Shown: positions 1 to 9,165 of the stretch, piece after piece
Layout: the number at the start of each line of letters is the position of its first letter
Numbering within the stretch: the stretch's first letter is position 1
Assembly (NCBI RefSeq): GCF_004216575.1
Contig: NZ_SGWW01000002.1
Coordinates: forward strand, 434,001-498,000
Direction of reading: 5' to 3'
Length of the DNA stretch: 64,000 nucleotides
From: Microcella putealis
Lineage (GTDB): Bacteria; Actinomycetota; Actinomycetes; Actinomycetales; Microbacteriaceae
Notes under the pieces: generated by a model
Told to the model about the DNA's origin: nothing
The model's database searches: none
Seen by the model: only the letters and a program-made list of their open reading frames with translations
Program-made: the position numbers and the translations under genes

Positions 1-1
1 C

Positions 2-742
2 GGCGTGAACCTCGGGCACGTGGGGTTCCTCGCCGAGAGCGAGCGCGACGACCTCGCCGACGCGGTGGCCCGTGCGCTCGACCGCGACTACCTCGTCGAA
101 GAGCGCATGACGCTCTCGGTGCGGGTGAAGGTCGACGGCGAGGTCATCTGGCAGACCTGGGCGCTCAACGAGGCCACGGTCGAAAAGGCCAGCCGCGAGC
201 GCATGCTCGACCTCGCGGTTGCGGTCGACGGCCGACCCCTCACGAGCTTTGGCGCCGACGGCGTCGTCATGGCCACCCCGACCGGGTCGACCGCCTACGC
301 GTTTAGCGCCGGCGGGCCGGTCGTTTGGCCGAGCCTCGACGCGCTGCTCATGGTGCCGCTGAGCGCGCACGCCCTGTTTGCCCGGCCGCTCGTCGTGGGG
401 CCCAACTCGTCGCTGTCGGTCGACGTGCTCGACCGCACCGGCGCGACCGGCGTGCTCTGGTGCGACGGGCGCCGCGCATTCGACCTGCCGGCGGGCGCCC
501 GCGTGGTCGCGCGGCGCTCGTCGACGCCGGTGCGCCTCGCGCGCCTGCACCCGGGGCCCTTCACCGATCGCCTCGTGCAGAAGTTCGCCCTGCCCGTCAA
601 CGGCTGGCGGGGCGGGGCCGAGGTCGACGCGACCCCGACCGGCGCGGTCACGCTGCCGCGAGCATCCGATCGGGGTGCGGGCGGCGCGGCGGATGCGGAT
701 GTCGCGTTCGGCGCGGAGGCGGCGGAGGGCGACGCGCGGTGA
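2..742 (+). CDS. nadK: NAD kinase, 5' truncated by window edge
   Basis: Phosphorylates NAD+ to NADP+ in the cytosol. The frame is open from base 2 and the stop TGA is at 740-742, so only the C-terminal part (about 245 residues) is present. Family motifs are clear: 'GVNLGHVGFLAE' at the very start, 'ALNEATVEK' (the NE/D pair that binds the adenine nucleotide) and 'ATPTGSTAYAFSAGGP', the conserved glycine-rich segment. The missing N-terminus should carry the GGDG motif. The stop overlaps the recN start by four bases (GTGA), the usual actinobacterial nadK-recN coupling. The tail after about residue 215 is Ala/Gly-rich and poorly conserved. Confidence 0.95.
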   Translation, partial: GVNLGHVGFLAESERDDLADAVARALDRDYLVEERMTLSVRVKVDGEVIWQTWALNEATVEKASRERMLDLAVAVDGRPLTSFGADGVVMATPTGSTAYAFSAGGPVVWPSLDALLMVPLSAHALFARPLVVGPNSSLSVDVLDRTGATGVLWCDGRRAFDLPAGARVVARRSSTPVRLARLHPGPFTDRLVQKFALPVNGWRGGAEVDATPTGAVTLPRASDRGAGGAADADVAFGAEAAEGDAR

Positions 743-2439
743 TCGACGAGATTTCGATTCGCGATCTCGGCGTCATCGGCGAGGCGCGGCTGCCGCTCGG
801 CCCGGGCTTCACCGCGCTGACGGGCGAGACAGGCGCGGGGAAGACCATGGTTGTCACGGCGCTGGGGCTGCTGCTCGGCGCGCGCGGCGACGCGGGTGTC
901 GTGCGCTCCGGCGCCGACCGCGCGCTCGTCGAAGGGCGCTGGATTGTCGACCCCACGGGCTCCGCCGCCGAACGCGCGCGCGACGCCGGCGGCGAGCTGG
1001 ACGAGGACGAGCTGATTCTTGCGCGCACCGTGTCGGCCGAGGGGCGCTCGCGCGCCGTCGTCGGCGGGCGCTCGGCTCCGGTCGGGGTGCTCGGCGAGCT
1101 CGGTGAGCAGCTCGTCGTCGTGCACGGGCAGAGCGACCAGGTGCGACTCAAGTCATCCACCGCCCAGCGCGAGGCGCTCGACCGCTACGCAGGGCCTGAA
1201 CTTGCGTCGGCGCTCGCCGAGTACCGATCCGCCTTCACCGCCTGGAACAATGCGCGCGCCGAGCTCGATCGGCTGACCAGCGCCCGCGACGACCGCGCCC
1301 GCGAGGCCGACGAGCTGCGCGCGGCGATCGCCGAGATCGAGCAGCTCGCCCCGCAGCGCGGCGAAGACGCCGAACTCGCCGACCGCGCCGAGCGGCTCGG
1401 CAACCTCGAAGACCTGCGGCTTGCCGCCGCCCAGGCCCACGAACTGCTGTCGAGCGAGTCGCTCGACGAGGCCCGCGACGCGATCGGCCTGATCGACGCG
1501 GCCCGTCGCTCGGTCGAGCGCGTGAGCGCGCACGACGTGCAGCTCGGCCCCATCGTTGAGCAACTGGCCACCGCCGGGTACGCCGTGACCGAGGCCGCCA
1601 CCGAACTCTCGGGCTACCTCGCCTCGCTCGAAACCGACGGCGGGCGCGAGCTCGAGGCCGTCAACGAGCGTCGCGCCGCCCTCACCGACCTCGCTCGCCG
1701 CTTCGGCCCGAGCCTCGACGACGTCGTCGAGCTGCTCGACACGGGGTCTGCGCGCCTGCTGGAGCTCGACCAAGACGACGACCGCATCGTCAGCCTCACC
1801 GAGGAGGTCGAGCGGGGCGCCCGAACGGTCGAGGCCCTCGCCGACCGCGTCACCGCCCTGCGCCAGGCCGCCGCCGCGCGGCTCGCCAACGCGGTCACCG
1901 CCGAGTTTGCGGCCCTCGCCATGCCGGATGCGCGTCTCACGGTCGCGATTGACGCGCGCGACGAGCTGACAGCATCCGGCCGCGACCAGGTCTCGCTGCT
2001 GCTGCAGCCGCACGCGGGCGCCGAGCCGCGGCCTCTCGGCAAGGGCGCCTCAGGCGGTGAGCTCTCGCGCGTCATGCTCGCGCTCGAGGTTGTGATCGCC
2101 GAGACCGACCCCGTGCCAACCTTTGTGTTCGACGAGGTCGACGCTGGCGTCGGCGGCGCGAGCGCGATCGAGATCGGGCGGCGCCTCGCGAAGCTCGCCC
2201 AGAGCGCCCAGGTGATCGTCGTCACGCATCTCGCGCAGGTCGCCGCGTTCGCGACCAACCATTTGACGGTTGTGAAGGGGCGTGACGGCACCGTCACGGC
2301 GTCGAGCGTCACACAGCTCGAGGGTGAGGCGCGGGTCGCCGAGATGGCGCGCCTGCTCTCGGGCCTCGCCGACAGCGACACCGGGCTCGAGCACGCCCGC
2401 GAGCTGCTCACCGAGGCGCGGGCGCTCGCGAAGGCGTAG
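739..2439 (+). CDS. recN: DNA repair protein RecN
   Basis: SMC-like ATPase that acts in recombinational repair of double-strand breaks. Start is GTG at 739, overlapping the nadK stop, giving 566 residues, normal for RecN. Walker A is 'GETGAGKTMV' near residue 30. A long Arg/Glu/Ala-rich coiled coil fills roughly residues 150-350. The ABC signature 'KGASGGELSRVMLALE' lies near residue 435 and Walker B 'FVFDEVDAGVGG' near residue 463. I see no SOS box directly upstream, so expression probably comes from the nadK operon. Its convergent neighbour, a lipoprotein gene, ends 37 bases away. Confidence 0.97.
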   Translation: MIDEISIRDLGVIGEARLPLGPGFTALTGETGAGKTMVVTALGLLLGARGDAGVVRSGADRALVEGRWIVDPTGSAAERARDAGGELDEDELILARTVSAEGRSRAVVGGRSAPVGVLGELGEQLVVVHGQSDQVRLKSSTAQREALDRYAGPELASALAEYRSAFTAWNNARAELDRLTSARDDRAREADELRAAIAEIEQLAPQRGEDAELADRAERLGNLEDLRLAAAQAHELLSSESLDEARDAIGLIDAARRSVERVSAHDVQLGPIVEQLATAGYAVTEAATELSGYLASLETDGGRELEAVNERRAALTDLARRFGPSLDDVVELLDTGSARLLELDQDDDRIVSLTEEVERGARTVEALADRVTALRQAAAARLANAVTAEFAALAMPDARLTVAIDARDELTASGRDQVSLLLQPHAGAEPRPLGKGASGGELSRVMLALEVVIAETDPVPTFVFDEVDAGVGGASAIEIGRRLAKLAQSAQVIVVTHLAQVAAFATNHLTVVKGRDGTVTASSVTQLEGEARVAEMARLLSGLADSDTGLEHARELLTEARALAKA

Positions 2440-2476
2440 CGGCGTCGGCGTCGCCCGACTCGCGCCGCTGCGCCCG

Positions 2477-3448
2477 CTACCCCACCAGGTCGACGATCGG
2501 CACGGACACGGTCACGGCGTCGGAGCCCGTGCGCACGGTCGTGAACTCCACGGTGGTGGCGCGCGCTGCTGCCTCGAGCGGCACGGCGAGCACGCTCGTG
2601 AACGGAGCAAAGTCTTCGGTGCAGAACGTGTCGGGCGCGCGACGCTCTTGGAGGGTCACGCCGATGACGCCCTCGCCGGCTCCCGGGTCAACGACCGTCG
2701 GGATCACGGGGCAACTCGAGCTACCGTAGGTCACGATCGTCAGTTCGCGCTCGCTCGCCAGTTCGAGCACGGGGCTCAGCCAGTAGGCGAGCGGCGTCTC
2801 GGCCGGCGGCGCGTCGGGCGCGGGCTCGGGCAGCAGCGGCGGCAGGCCCGGATACTCGTCGACCGCGGCCGAGGGCGGCGGGAAGGTGGGCTCGACGTTC
2901 GGGTCAATGACCATGATGGTGAACTGCTGCACGCGGTCGTCACCGTCGGCCCGCGGCTCGCGCCACTCGACGTCGGCCACCACCTCGGCGGCCGTGAGCC
3001 CCTCGGGGGCGGCAAGCACGTGATGGGAGGCCCGCAGATCGTCGGTGCACGCATCGCCGGCTTGCTGGGTGAAGACCACGCGCACGCGATCGGCGGCCTC
3101 GACCTCGAGCCCGATGAAGCCGAACGGGCACGCCGACGAGCCGTAGCTGATGAACGTCAGGGTTTCGCGGGTCTCACCGAGGTTCCACCAGGCGATGGGT
3201 TCGACGGGGCCCTCGAGTTCGCGCTCGGGCACCGGCGCACTGACGGGCCAGTCGAGACCCTGCTCGAGGGCCTGGCTGATCGGCACACCCGGGTTGACGG
3301 GCCCCGCAGTCGAGGCGCAGGCGGAGGCGAGGAGCGCGAACGCGACCGTTCCCGCGAGCGTCGCCGCGACGCGGCGCGCGCGGCGCGGGGCGAGCATCCG
3401 GGATGCCGTTTCTCGCGTTTTCTCTTTCGCGCTGCGTCGACGAATCAT
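2477..3448 (-). CDS. hypothetical lipoprotein with internal duplication
   Basis: 323 residues from ATG. An Arg-rich n-region is followed by a hydrophobic stretch and the lipobox 'LLASAC', so it is probably a secreted lipoprotein (an internal start at codon 18 would also give a signal peptide). The mature part has two similar blocks: 'SYGSSACPFGFIGLEVE...DACTDDL..HHVLAAP' and 'TYGSSSCPVIPTVVD...DTFCTEDF..FTSVLAVP', each with a Cys pair, which suggests a two-fold repeated disulfide-stabilised domain. I do not recognise the family. It lies alone on the minus strand between recN and pyrG, divergent from pyrG, in a spot where many actinobacteria carry lineage-specific genes. Confidence 0.8.
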   Translation of the reverse strand: MIRRRSAKEKTRETASRMLAPRRARRVAATLAGTVAFALLASACASTAGPVNPGVPISQALEQGLDWPVSAPVPERELEGPVEPIAWWNLGETRETLTFISYGSSACPFGFIGLEVEAADRVRVVFTQQAGDACTDDLRASHHVLAAPEGLTAAEVVADVEWREPRADGDDRVQQFTIMVIDPNVEPTFPPPSAAVDEYPGLPPLLPEPAPDAPPAETPLAYWLSPVLELASERELTIVTYGSSSCPVIPTVVDPGAGEGVIGVTLQERRAPDTFCTEDFAPFTSVLAVPLEAAARATTVEFTTVRTGSDAVTVSVPIVDLVG

Positions 3449-3520
3449 CGAAAACCCCCTGGCCGACCACGGTACGCCGATCGGTTCCGCGCGTCGAGGC
3501 GCACGGGGTCACGGGTCGGA

Positions 3521-3526
3521 TACGAT
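3521..3526 (+). promoter_or_regulatory. -10 box of a leaderless pyrG promoter
   Basis: TACGAT lies 8 bases before the GTG start of pyrG, and no Shine-Dalgarno sequence fits between them. Transcription starting 7-8 bases after the -10 would begin at or next to the start codon. No good -35 is visible. Confidence 0.5.
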
Positions 3527-3534
3527 AGAACCCC

Positions 3535-5232
3535 GTGGCAGACACTTCAGACTCCGGGAACGGTGACCGCGTCACCAAGCACATCTTCGTCACCGGAGGA
3601 GTCGTCTCCTCTCTCGGCAAGGGCCTGACGGCGGCAAGCCTCGGCAACCTGCTCACCGCGCGGGGCCTTCGCGTCGTCATGCAGAAGCTCGACCCCTACC
3701 TGAACGTCGACCCGGGCACGATGAACCCGTTCCAGCACGGCGAGGTGTTCGTCACCGACGACGGGGCCGAGACCGACCTCGACATCGGCCACTACGAGCG
3801 CTTCCTCGACATCAACCTGAACCAGGCTGCCAACGTCACGACCGGCCAGATCTACAGCCAGGTCATCGCGAAGGAGCGCCGCGGCGAGTACCTCGGCGAC
3901 ACCGTGCAGGTGATTCCGCACATCACGGACGAGATCAAGCGCCGCATGCGCCTGCAGGCCGAAGACGACCCGCAGCCCGACGTGATCATCACCGAGATCG
4001 GTGGCACGGTTGGTGACATCGAGTCGCAGCCGTTCATCGAGTCGGCCCGCCAGGTGCGCCACGAGCTCGGCCGCAAGAACGTGTTCTTCGTGCACGTCTC
4101 GCTCGTGCCGTTCATGGGTGCCTCGGGCGAGCAGAAGACGAAGCCGACGCAGCACTCGGTTGCGGCCCTGCGCTCGATCGGTATCCAGCCGGATGCGCTG
4201 GTGCTGCGCAGCGACCGCCCGGTCACGAGCGCCAACCGCCGCAAGATCGCGCTGATGTGCGACGTCGACGAGCAGGCCGTCGTGAACGCGGTCGACGTGC
4301 CGTCGATCTACGACATCCCGTCGATGCTGCACAGCCAGGGCCTCGACGCGTACATCATCGACCAGCTCGGCCTCGAGGCGAACGACGTCGCGTGGGACGG
4401 CTGGGCCGACCTGCTGACCGCCGTGCACGAGCCGAAGCGCGAGGTGACGATCGGCCTCGTCGGCAAGTACATCGACCTGCCCGACGCGTACCTGAGCGTC
4501 ACCGAGGCGCTGCGGGCCGGCGCCTTCGCGCACCAGTCGAAGGCCGTGATTCGCTGGATCGCCTCTGACGAGTGCGAGACCCCCGAGGGCGCGGCCAGGC
4601 ACCTGAGCGACGTCGACGCGATCTGCGTGCCCGGGGGCTTCGGTGTGCGCGGCATCGAGGGCAAGCTCGGCGCGCTGCGTTTCGCCCGCGAGAACATGAT
4701 CCCCACCCTGGGCCTGTGCCTCGGCATGCAGTGCATGGTCATCGAGTACGCGCGTAACCTTGCCGAGTTGCCCGGAGCATCCTCGACCGAATTCGACCCC
4801 GAGACCGAGTTTCCGGTCATCGCCACGATGGCCGAGCAGGTCGCCCACATCGACGGCGGCGACCTCGGCGGCACCATGCGTCTCGGCCTCTACGAGGCGG
4901 CGCTCGCCGAGGGGTCGCTTGCCCGCGAGCTGTACGGCGAGTCGTCGATCAGCGAGCGGCACCGCCACCGCTACGAAGTGAATAACGCCTACCGCGAGCG
5001 CATCGCTGAGGCCGGCCTGTCGTTCTCGGGCACGAGCCCCGACGGCACGCTCGTGGAGTTCGTCGAGCTGCCGCGCGAGCAGCACCCGTTCTACATCGCC
5101 ACGCAGGCGCACCCCGAGCTGCGCTCGCGCCCGAACCGCGCCCACCCGCTGTTTGCGGGCCTCGTCGCCGCGGCCATCGACCGTCAGAAGGCCAGCCGCC
5201 TGTTCGACGACGAGCAGTCCGAGGGCGAGTAG
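3535..5232 (+). CDS. pyrG: CTP synthase
   Basis: Makes CTP from UTP, ATP and glutamine. 565 residues from GTG at 3535, a start chosen because a -10 box sits just upstream. The synthetase domain begins with the P-loop '[15 protein letters not shown]'. The class I glutamine amidotransferase domain occupies roughly the last 270 residues: oxyanion loop '[12 protein letters not shown]', nucleophile Cys in 'GLCLGMQ' (about residue 394) and the His-x-Glu of the triad in '[10 protein letters not shown]'. The NUDIX gene follows 4 bases after the stop. Confidence 0.98.
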   Translation: MADTSDSGNGDRVTKHIFVTGGVVSSLGKGLTAASLGNLLTARGLRVVMQKLDPYLNVDPGTMNPFQHGEVFVTDDGAETDLDIGHYERFLDINLNQAANVTTGQIYSQVIAKERRGEYLGDTVQVIPHITDEIKRRMRLQAEDDPQPDVIITEIGGTVGDIESQPFIESARQVRHELGRKNVFFVHVSLVPFMGASGEQKTKPTQHSVAALRSIGIQPDALVLRSDRPVTSANRRKIALMCDVDEQAVVNAVDVPSIYDIPSMLHSQGLDAYIIDQLGLEANDVAWDGWADLLTAVHEPKREVTIGLVGKYIDLPDAYLSVTEALRAGAFAHQSKAVIRWIASDECETPEGAARHLSDVDAICVPGGFGVRGIEGKLGALRFARENMIPTLGLCLGMQCMVIEYARNLAELPGASSTEFDPETEFPVIATMAEQVAHIDGGDLGGTMRLGLYEAALAEGSLARELYGESSISERHRHRYEVNNAYRERIAEAGLSFSGTSPDGTLVEFVELPREQHPFYIATQAHPELRSRPNRAHPLFAGLVAAAIDRQKASRLFDDEQSEGE

Positions 5233-5236
5233 CCGC

Positions 5237-5860
5237 GTGGGCGAGCTGTCGACGGTCGGTGCGCCGCTCGCCGACGAGCCGTTCGAGCCGGCGATCGCCT
5301 CGAGCGACACCGTTTTCGACGGGGCCGTCTGGGATATCCGCCGCGAGCGCTTCGCCTTCGGCGACGGCGAGCTGGTGCGCGAATTCGTCGCGCACACGGG
5401 CGCGGTCGCGGTGCTCGCGATCGACGACAACGACCGGATGCTCGCCATCCGTCAGTACCGTCACCCCATTCGCGAGCGCAATTGGGAGCTGCCCGCGGGG
5501 TTGCTCGACGTGCCGGGGGAGGATCCGCTCGAGGCGGCGAAGCGCGAGCTCGCCGAGGAGGCCGACCTCACGGCCGCGCACTGGGAGCCGCTGATTCAGC
5601 TGCACACGACCCCCGGCGGCTCGGACGAGATCATTTACGTCTACCGGGCGACCGGTCTTGCAGCCGCACCTGAGGTGTTCGCCCGCGACGGCGAGGAGGC
5701 CGACATCGTCACGCGCTGGGTCGCCGTCAACGACGCGGTGGATGCGGTGCTCGCCGGGCGCGCCCGCAACGGCATCTTCATGGCCGCCGTGCTCGCCGAG
5801 TACGCGCGTCGCACCCGCACGGGTACGCCGTCGGGCGTCACGCCGCAGGCGCGGGACTAG
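5237..5860 (+). CDS. NUDIX hydrolase, ADP-ribose pyrophosphatase type
   Basis: 207 residues from GTG at 5237. Probably hydrolyses ADP-ribose or a related nucleoside diphosphate sugar to AMP and a sugar phosphate. The Nudix box reads '[17 protein letters not shown]' followed by 'LAEEADL'. It has six residues between the first Gly and Glu instead of five, a variant I associate with the actinobacterial ADP-ribose pyrophosphatase group rather than a defect. '[16 protein letters not shown]' just before it is the typical strand that leads into the box. It sits between pyrG and xerD, where actinobacteria normally have it, with 4- and 2-base gaps, so it is co-transcribed. Confidence 0.93.
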   Translation: MGELSTVGAPLADEPFEPAIASSDTVFDGAVWDIRRERFAFGDGELVREFVAHTGAVAVLAIDDNDRMLAIRQYRHPIRERNWELPAGLLDVPGEDPLEAAKRELAEEADLTAAHWEPLIQLHTTPGGSDEIIYVYRATGLAAAPEVFARDGEEADIVTRWVAVNDAVDAVLAGRARNGIFMAAVLAEYARRTRTGTPSGVTPQARD

Positions 5861-5862
5861 CG

Positions 5863-6825
5863 ATGGCGGAGGCGCTCGAGGTGCCTCCCGCGCTCGCGCG
5901 CGCGGTCGACCGATACATCCGCCACGTCGCCCTCGAGCGCGGGCGGTCGCCGCACACCGTGTCGGCCTACCGCCGCGACCTCGACCGCTACCTTGCGCAC
6001 CTCGCGTCGCGCGGGGTGACCGAGCCGTCGGCGATCGCCGAGGCCGACGTCGCCGCCTTCGTGTCGGCCGTGCGCGACCCCGAGGTGGCCGCCGCCGCGG
6101 GTGTCGCGCCAGTTGCCGCGTCGAGCGCCGCCCGCATGCTGTCGAGCGTGCGCGGCTGGCACAGCTTTCTCGTCGAAGAGGGGCTCGCGGCCCGCAACGT
6201 GGCCGCCGAGCAGAAGCCGCCCAAGCAGCCGCGGCGCCTGCCGAAAGCGATCACGGTAAACGAGGTCGAGCGGCTGCTCGACGCGTGCGCCGGAGACGAC
6301 CCGATCATGCTGCGCGATCGCGCCCTGCTGGAGCTGCTCTACGCGACGGGCGCGCGCGTCTCAGAGGCCGTGGGGCTGTCGGTCGACGATGTCACGGGCG
6401 ATGACGGGGGAGCTGCCGAGATGGTGCGGCTGTTTGGCAAGGGGCGCAAGCAGCGCCTCGTGCCGATCGGCCGCTTCGCCCGCGAGGCACTCGACGCGTA
6501 CCTGGTGCGCTCGCGGCCCCTGCTCGCCCCGCGCGGCGCATCGACCCCGGCCCTGTTCTTGGGCGCTCGCGGTCAGGCGCTCAGCAGGCAGAGCGCGTGG
6601 CTCGTGATTCGGGGCGCCGCCGAGCGGGCCCAGCTCGACGTCGAGCTGTCGCCGCACACGCTGCGCCACTCGTTCGCCACGCACCTGCTCGAGGGCGGCG
6701 CCGACGTGCGCGTCGTGCAGGAGCTGCTCGGCCATGCCTCGGTCGCGACCACGCAGATCTACACGCTCGTCACCGCCGACGCCATGCGCGAGGCGTGGGC
6801 GCTCGCGCACCCGCGGGCGCGGTAG
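5863..6825 (+). CDS. xerD: site-specific tyrosine recombinase XerD
   Basis: Resolves chromosome dimers at dif. 320 residues. The N-terminal SAM-like core-binding domain covers about residues 8-100 ('[19 protein letters not shown]'). The catalytic domain shows Arg in '[13 protein letters not shown]', the H-x-x-R box in '[17 protein letters not shown]' and the His plus nucleophilic Tyr in '[14 protein letters not shown]'. Starts 2 bases after the NUDIX stop. Context (pyrG upstream, parA-scpAB downstream after an inserted block) supports XerD rather than a phage integrase. It converges on the first paralogue of the membrane-protein cluster with a 3-base gap. Confidence 0.96.
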   Translation: MAEALEVPPALARAVDRYIRHVALERGRSPHTVSAYRRDLDRYLAHLASRGVTEPSAIAEADVAAFVSAVRDPEVAAAAGVAPVAASSAARMLSSVRGWHSFLVEEGLAARNVAAEQKPPKQPRRLPKAITVNEVERLLDACAGDDPIMLRDRALLELLYATGARVSEAVGLSVDDVTGDDGGAAEMVRLFGKGRKQRLVPIGRFAREALDAYLVRSRPLLAPRGASTPALFLGARGQALSRQSAWLVIRGAAERAQLDVELSPHTLRHSFATHLLEGGADVRVVQELLGHASVATTQIYTLVTADAMREAWALAHPRAR

Positions 6826-6828
6826 GGC

Positions 6829-7977
6829 TCACGGCCGCAGCACGGTGAGGCTCGTGTCGCCGGTGGGCTCCCAGCGGTAGGAGAAGACGCCGACGCCCGC
6901 GTTGGGGCTCTGCTCGGTGCCAAGGCCCGACTCGGCGAAGTCGCTGACGGGCACGCAGCGCTCGTCGATCTCACCCCACGCGACGCCGAGCCGCACGGCG
7001 GCCGCGCACACGGTGAGCTCCGCGCCGGGCAGCGAGCCGGGGGCGAGGTAGCCGATGAGGATCGCCTCGTCGCCCTCCCGCGCGAGTTCGGTGGGGCCGA
7101 GCAAGACCGCTCCGCGGTTCTCGGGTCGAACGGCGGTCATGATCGACGCGACGAGCGGCGGCGGCTCCGCTTCGTTTTGCGGGCGCAGTGTGCCGAGGGC
7201 GTCGCCGGCAAGGTCGAGAGACTCGGCGACCGATGTCGGGCCCGTGGGCGCGTACTCGATACTCGGCGTCACAGCCGGGTCGGCGGGCCAGGCGTACCGC
7301 ACCTCGACGCCCGTCAGGCTCAGGGTCGCCTCGATGCCCGCCGCCAGGAAGTCGGGTTCGGAGGTGCAGGTTCGCTCCCAGCGCCGCGGCGCCGCGCCCT
7401 CGTCGCCGAGGGTGCCGAAGACGGCGACGCAGGCGCTGCGGCGCTCGGCGGGGTCGCCCTCGCGGCCCGAGCGATAGGCGACGAGGTCGACGCGGCCACC
7501 GTCGGGCAGTTCTTCCTGGGCGATGATGCGCGCCTCCGACAACAGTTGCTCGCCCGCCGACGCAAGCTGATCCGCGTAGGCGGCGGCATGAAAGTCGGTG
7601 TGGGTGGCGTCCGTCGAGGCGAAGACCCCGAAGGCGGCGGGAGTCGCGGGGGCGAGCTGCCCGACGAGGGCACCCCCGACGAGGGCCGCTGCGGCCACGG
7701 CGGCGGTCACGAGCACCCAGCGCGGGGCGCGGTCGCGCGCGACCGGCAGCTCGTGGTCGGCGGCTTCGGACGTCGCGGCGTCGGGCATCGCAGGGTCTGG
7801 CTCGGGGCTCGGCGCCGGTGCGCTGACGAAGGTGGGGGCGGCGGCCTGTTTGCGGGCGGTGAGGATGCGCGCGGCGCGCTCGGCGCGCATCCGATCGTTT
7901 TCTGAATCGGCGCGCCCGTAGGCGAGCCGCGCGAGGGCAGCGTCGTCGAGTGCCTCGAGCTCGCCGGTGTCACTCAC
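6829..7977 (-). CDS. membrane-anchored hypothetical protein, paralogue 1 of 5
   Basis: 382 residues from GTG. Layout: a cytoplasmic N-terminus with the family motif 'LDDAALARLAYGRADSE' then 'RMRAERAARIL', a Pro/Ala linker, one transmembrane helix near residues 105-125 ('WVLVTAAVAAAALVGGALVG') and an extracytoplasmic domain of about 250 residues with paired cysteines. It is the last and most diverged gene of the five-paralogue run, separated from paralogue 2 by 72 bases, while the others overlap. No enzyme motif is seen. The basic N-terminal helix could bind a partner or DNA, but that is a guess. Confidence 0.8.
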   Translation of the reverse strand: MSDTGELEALDDAALARLAYGRADSENDRMRAERAARILTARKQAAAPTFVSAPAPSPEPDPAMPDAATSEAADHELPVARDRAPRWVLVTAAVAAAALVGGALVGQLAPATPAAFGVFASTDATHTDFHAAAYADQLASAGEQLLSEARIIAQEELPDGGRVDLVAYRSGREGDPAERRSACVAVFGTLGDEGAAPRRWERTCTSEPDFLAAGIEATLSLTGVEVRYAWPADPAVTPSIEYAPTGPTSVAESLDLAGDALGTLRPQNEAEPPPLVASIMTAVRPENRGAVLLGPTELAREGDEAILIGYLAPGSLPGAELTVCAAAVRLGVAWGEIDERCVPVSDFAESGLGTEQSPNAGVGVFSYRWEPTGDTSLTVLRP

Positions 7978-8049
7978 GGCGCCAGTAGACCACCGGTGGC
8001 CGCAAACACGCCGAATGCGGGTTTCGGAGAATTCGCGTCGCGGGGCGGA

Positions 8050-9165
8050 TCAGCCGAATTGGAAGAGCGTCTGCCCCGACGGCGACAGGGTGACGATCGT
8101 TGACGCCGCTCGCACCTCGAGCCCCTCGCGTTCGTAACCGCTCACGGGGGCGCACGACGAACCGAGGGGGGTGTCGTCGTTCATGACGGTCAGACACACC
8201 TGCGCCTCCGAGTCGCCGGCCCGGTCGGGGTGGATGCTCGCGAACGCCTGGAAACGCAGGTTTCCCGAGCTGGCAGACGACACGCGGCTGGGCCCGTGCG
8301 AGGCGGGCGGCACGATGCCCTCGAGCTGGGTGGCGACGGTGGAGTCGACCGCGAGGGTGCGGATCTGCTCGGTGATCGCGAGGCCCTCACCGGCGGCGAG
8401 GTCGTCGGGGGAGAGCGCGTCGGCCTCGCGCAGCTCGCGCGTGACATCGCGGGCGTTGATGCCGCCGCGAGGGCCCCACGTGAAGTCGATGAAGCGGTCG
8501 GCGTCGGAGGTGCTGTCGGCGAACGACCCGGTGCGGAACGAAATCAGGGTGCCCGAGAGGCCTCGCTCGCGAAACAGCGTCTCGGCGACGCAGTTCGACG
8601 GCAGAAACGCGCCCCGATCGGAGGTGGCGAAGACGCAGATCTGTGGCCCGTTGCCCGAGCCGAAGATGAACTCGGAGGTCGAGCGCACGGCGAAGAGGCG
8701 TATGTCACCGATCGTCTGCAGCAGGCGCGTTTCGCCGATGCGCTGGCCGTAGAACTGCTCGAGCTGCCCGTCGTCCATGGGAGTCGCCGGCCGGTCGAAC
8801 ACGGCCAGAGAGTCGGGTGCCGTGTTCTCGATCAGGGCGGGCACGCCGTACCCGAGTGCGCCTCCGATGAGGGCCCCCAGCGTGAGCGCGGCGACGCCGA
8901 CCCGCCAGGGCGAGCGCCACCAGCGGGGCGGGTCGTCGGAGTCCTCGTCAGTGTTCGCACCCGCCTGGTCGGGGCGGGGCTGCTGCGATGGCGCGTCGAT
9001 CGTCGCCCGGGGACGGCCTGCCGCGGCGGACGCCGCCGACGCGCGATCGGCGAGGATGCGCGCGGCGCGCTGGGCGCGCATCCGTTCGATTTCCGAATCG
9101 GCGCGCCCGTACGCGATGCCGCGCAGGGCGACATCGTCGAGCCGATCGAGATCGGCATCGATCAT
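8050..9165 (-). CDS. membrane-anchored hypothetical protein, paralogue 2 of 5
   Basis: 371 residues. Same plan as its neighbours: N-terminal 'LDDVALRGIAYGRADSE' and 'RMRAQRAARILADR', linker, 'PPRWWRSPWR' before a transmembrane helix near residues 90-110, then an ectodomain. The ectodomain shows two similar halves: 'GPQICVFATSDRGAFLPSNC' followed by 'FRERGLSG', and 'AQVCLTVMNDDTPLGSSC' followed by 'YEREGLEV', each a Cys pair followed by a [R/E]xGL turn. The start ATG overlaps the stop of paralogue 3 by four bases, so translation is coupled. Confidence 0.82.
   Translation of the reverse strand: MIDADLDRLDDVALRGIAYGRADSEIERMRAQRAARILADRASAASAAAGRPRATIDAPSQQPRPDQAGANTDEDSDDPPRWWRSPWRVGVAALTLGALIGGALGYGVPALIENTAPDSLAVFDRPATPMDDGQLEQFYGQRIGETRLLQTIGDIRLFAVRSTSEFIFGSGNGPQICVFATSDRGAFLPSNCVAETLFRERGLSGTLISFRTGSFADSTSDADRFIDFTWGPRGGINARDVTRELREADALSPDDLAAGEGLAITEQIRTLAVDSTVATQLEGIVPPASHGPSRVSSASSGNLRFQAFASIHPDRAGDSEAQVCLTVMNDDTPLGSSCAPVSGYEREGLEVRAASTIVTLSPSGQTLFQFG

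Noticed and set aside
2282..3628. 448-codon plus-strand frame across the lipoprotein gene into pyrG
   Set aside because: Low-complexity Arg/Gly product; the minus-strand lipoprotein has a signal peptide and lipobox.
3547..5448. Long minus-strand open frame of 633 codons opposite pyrG
   Set aside because: His/Val/Asp-rich translation typical of an antisense shadow in high-GC DNA; pyrG on the plus strand is certain and covers it.
9054..9085. GGATGCGCGC...GCGCGCATCC inverted repeat, also in paralogue 3 and, weaker, paralogue 1
   Set aside because: It encodes the conserved RMRAxRAARIL motif of the paralogues, so coding constraint explains the recurrence.
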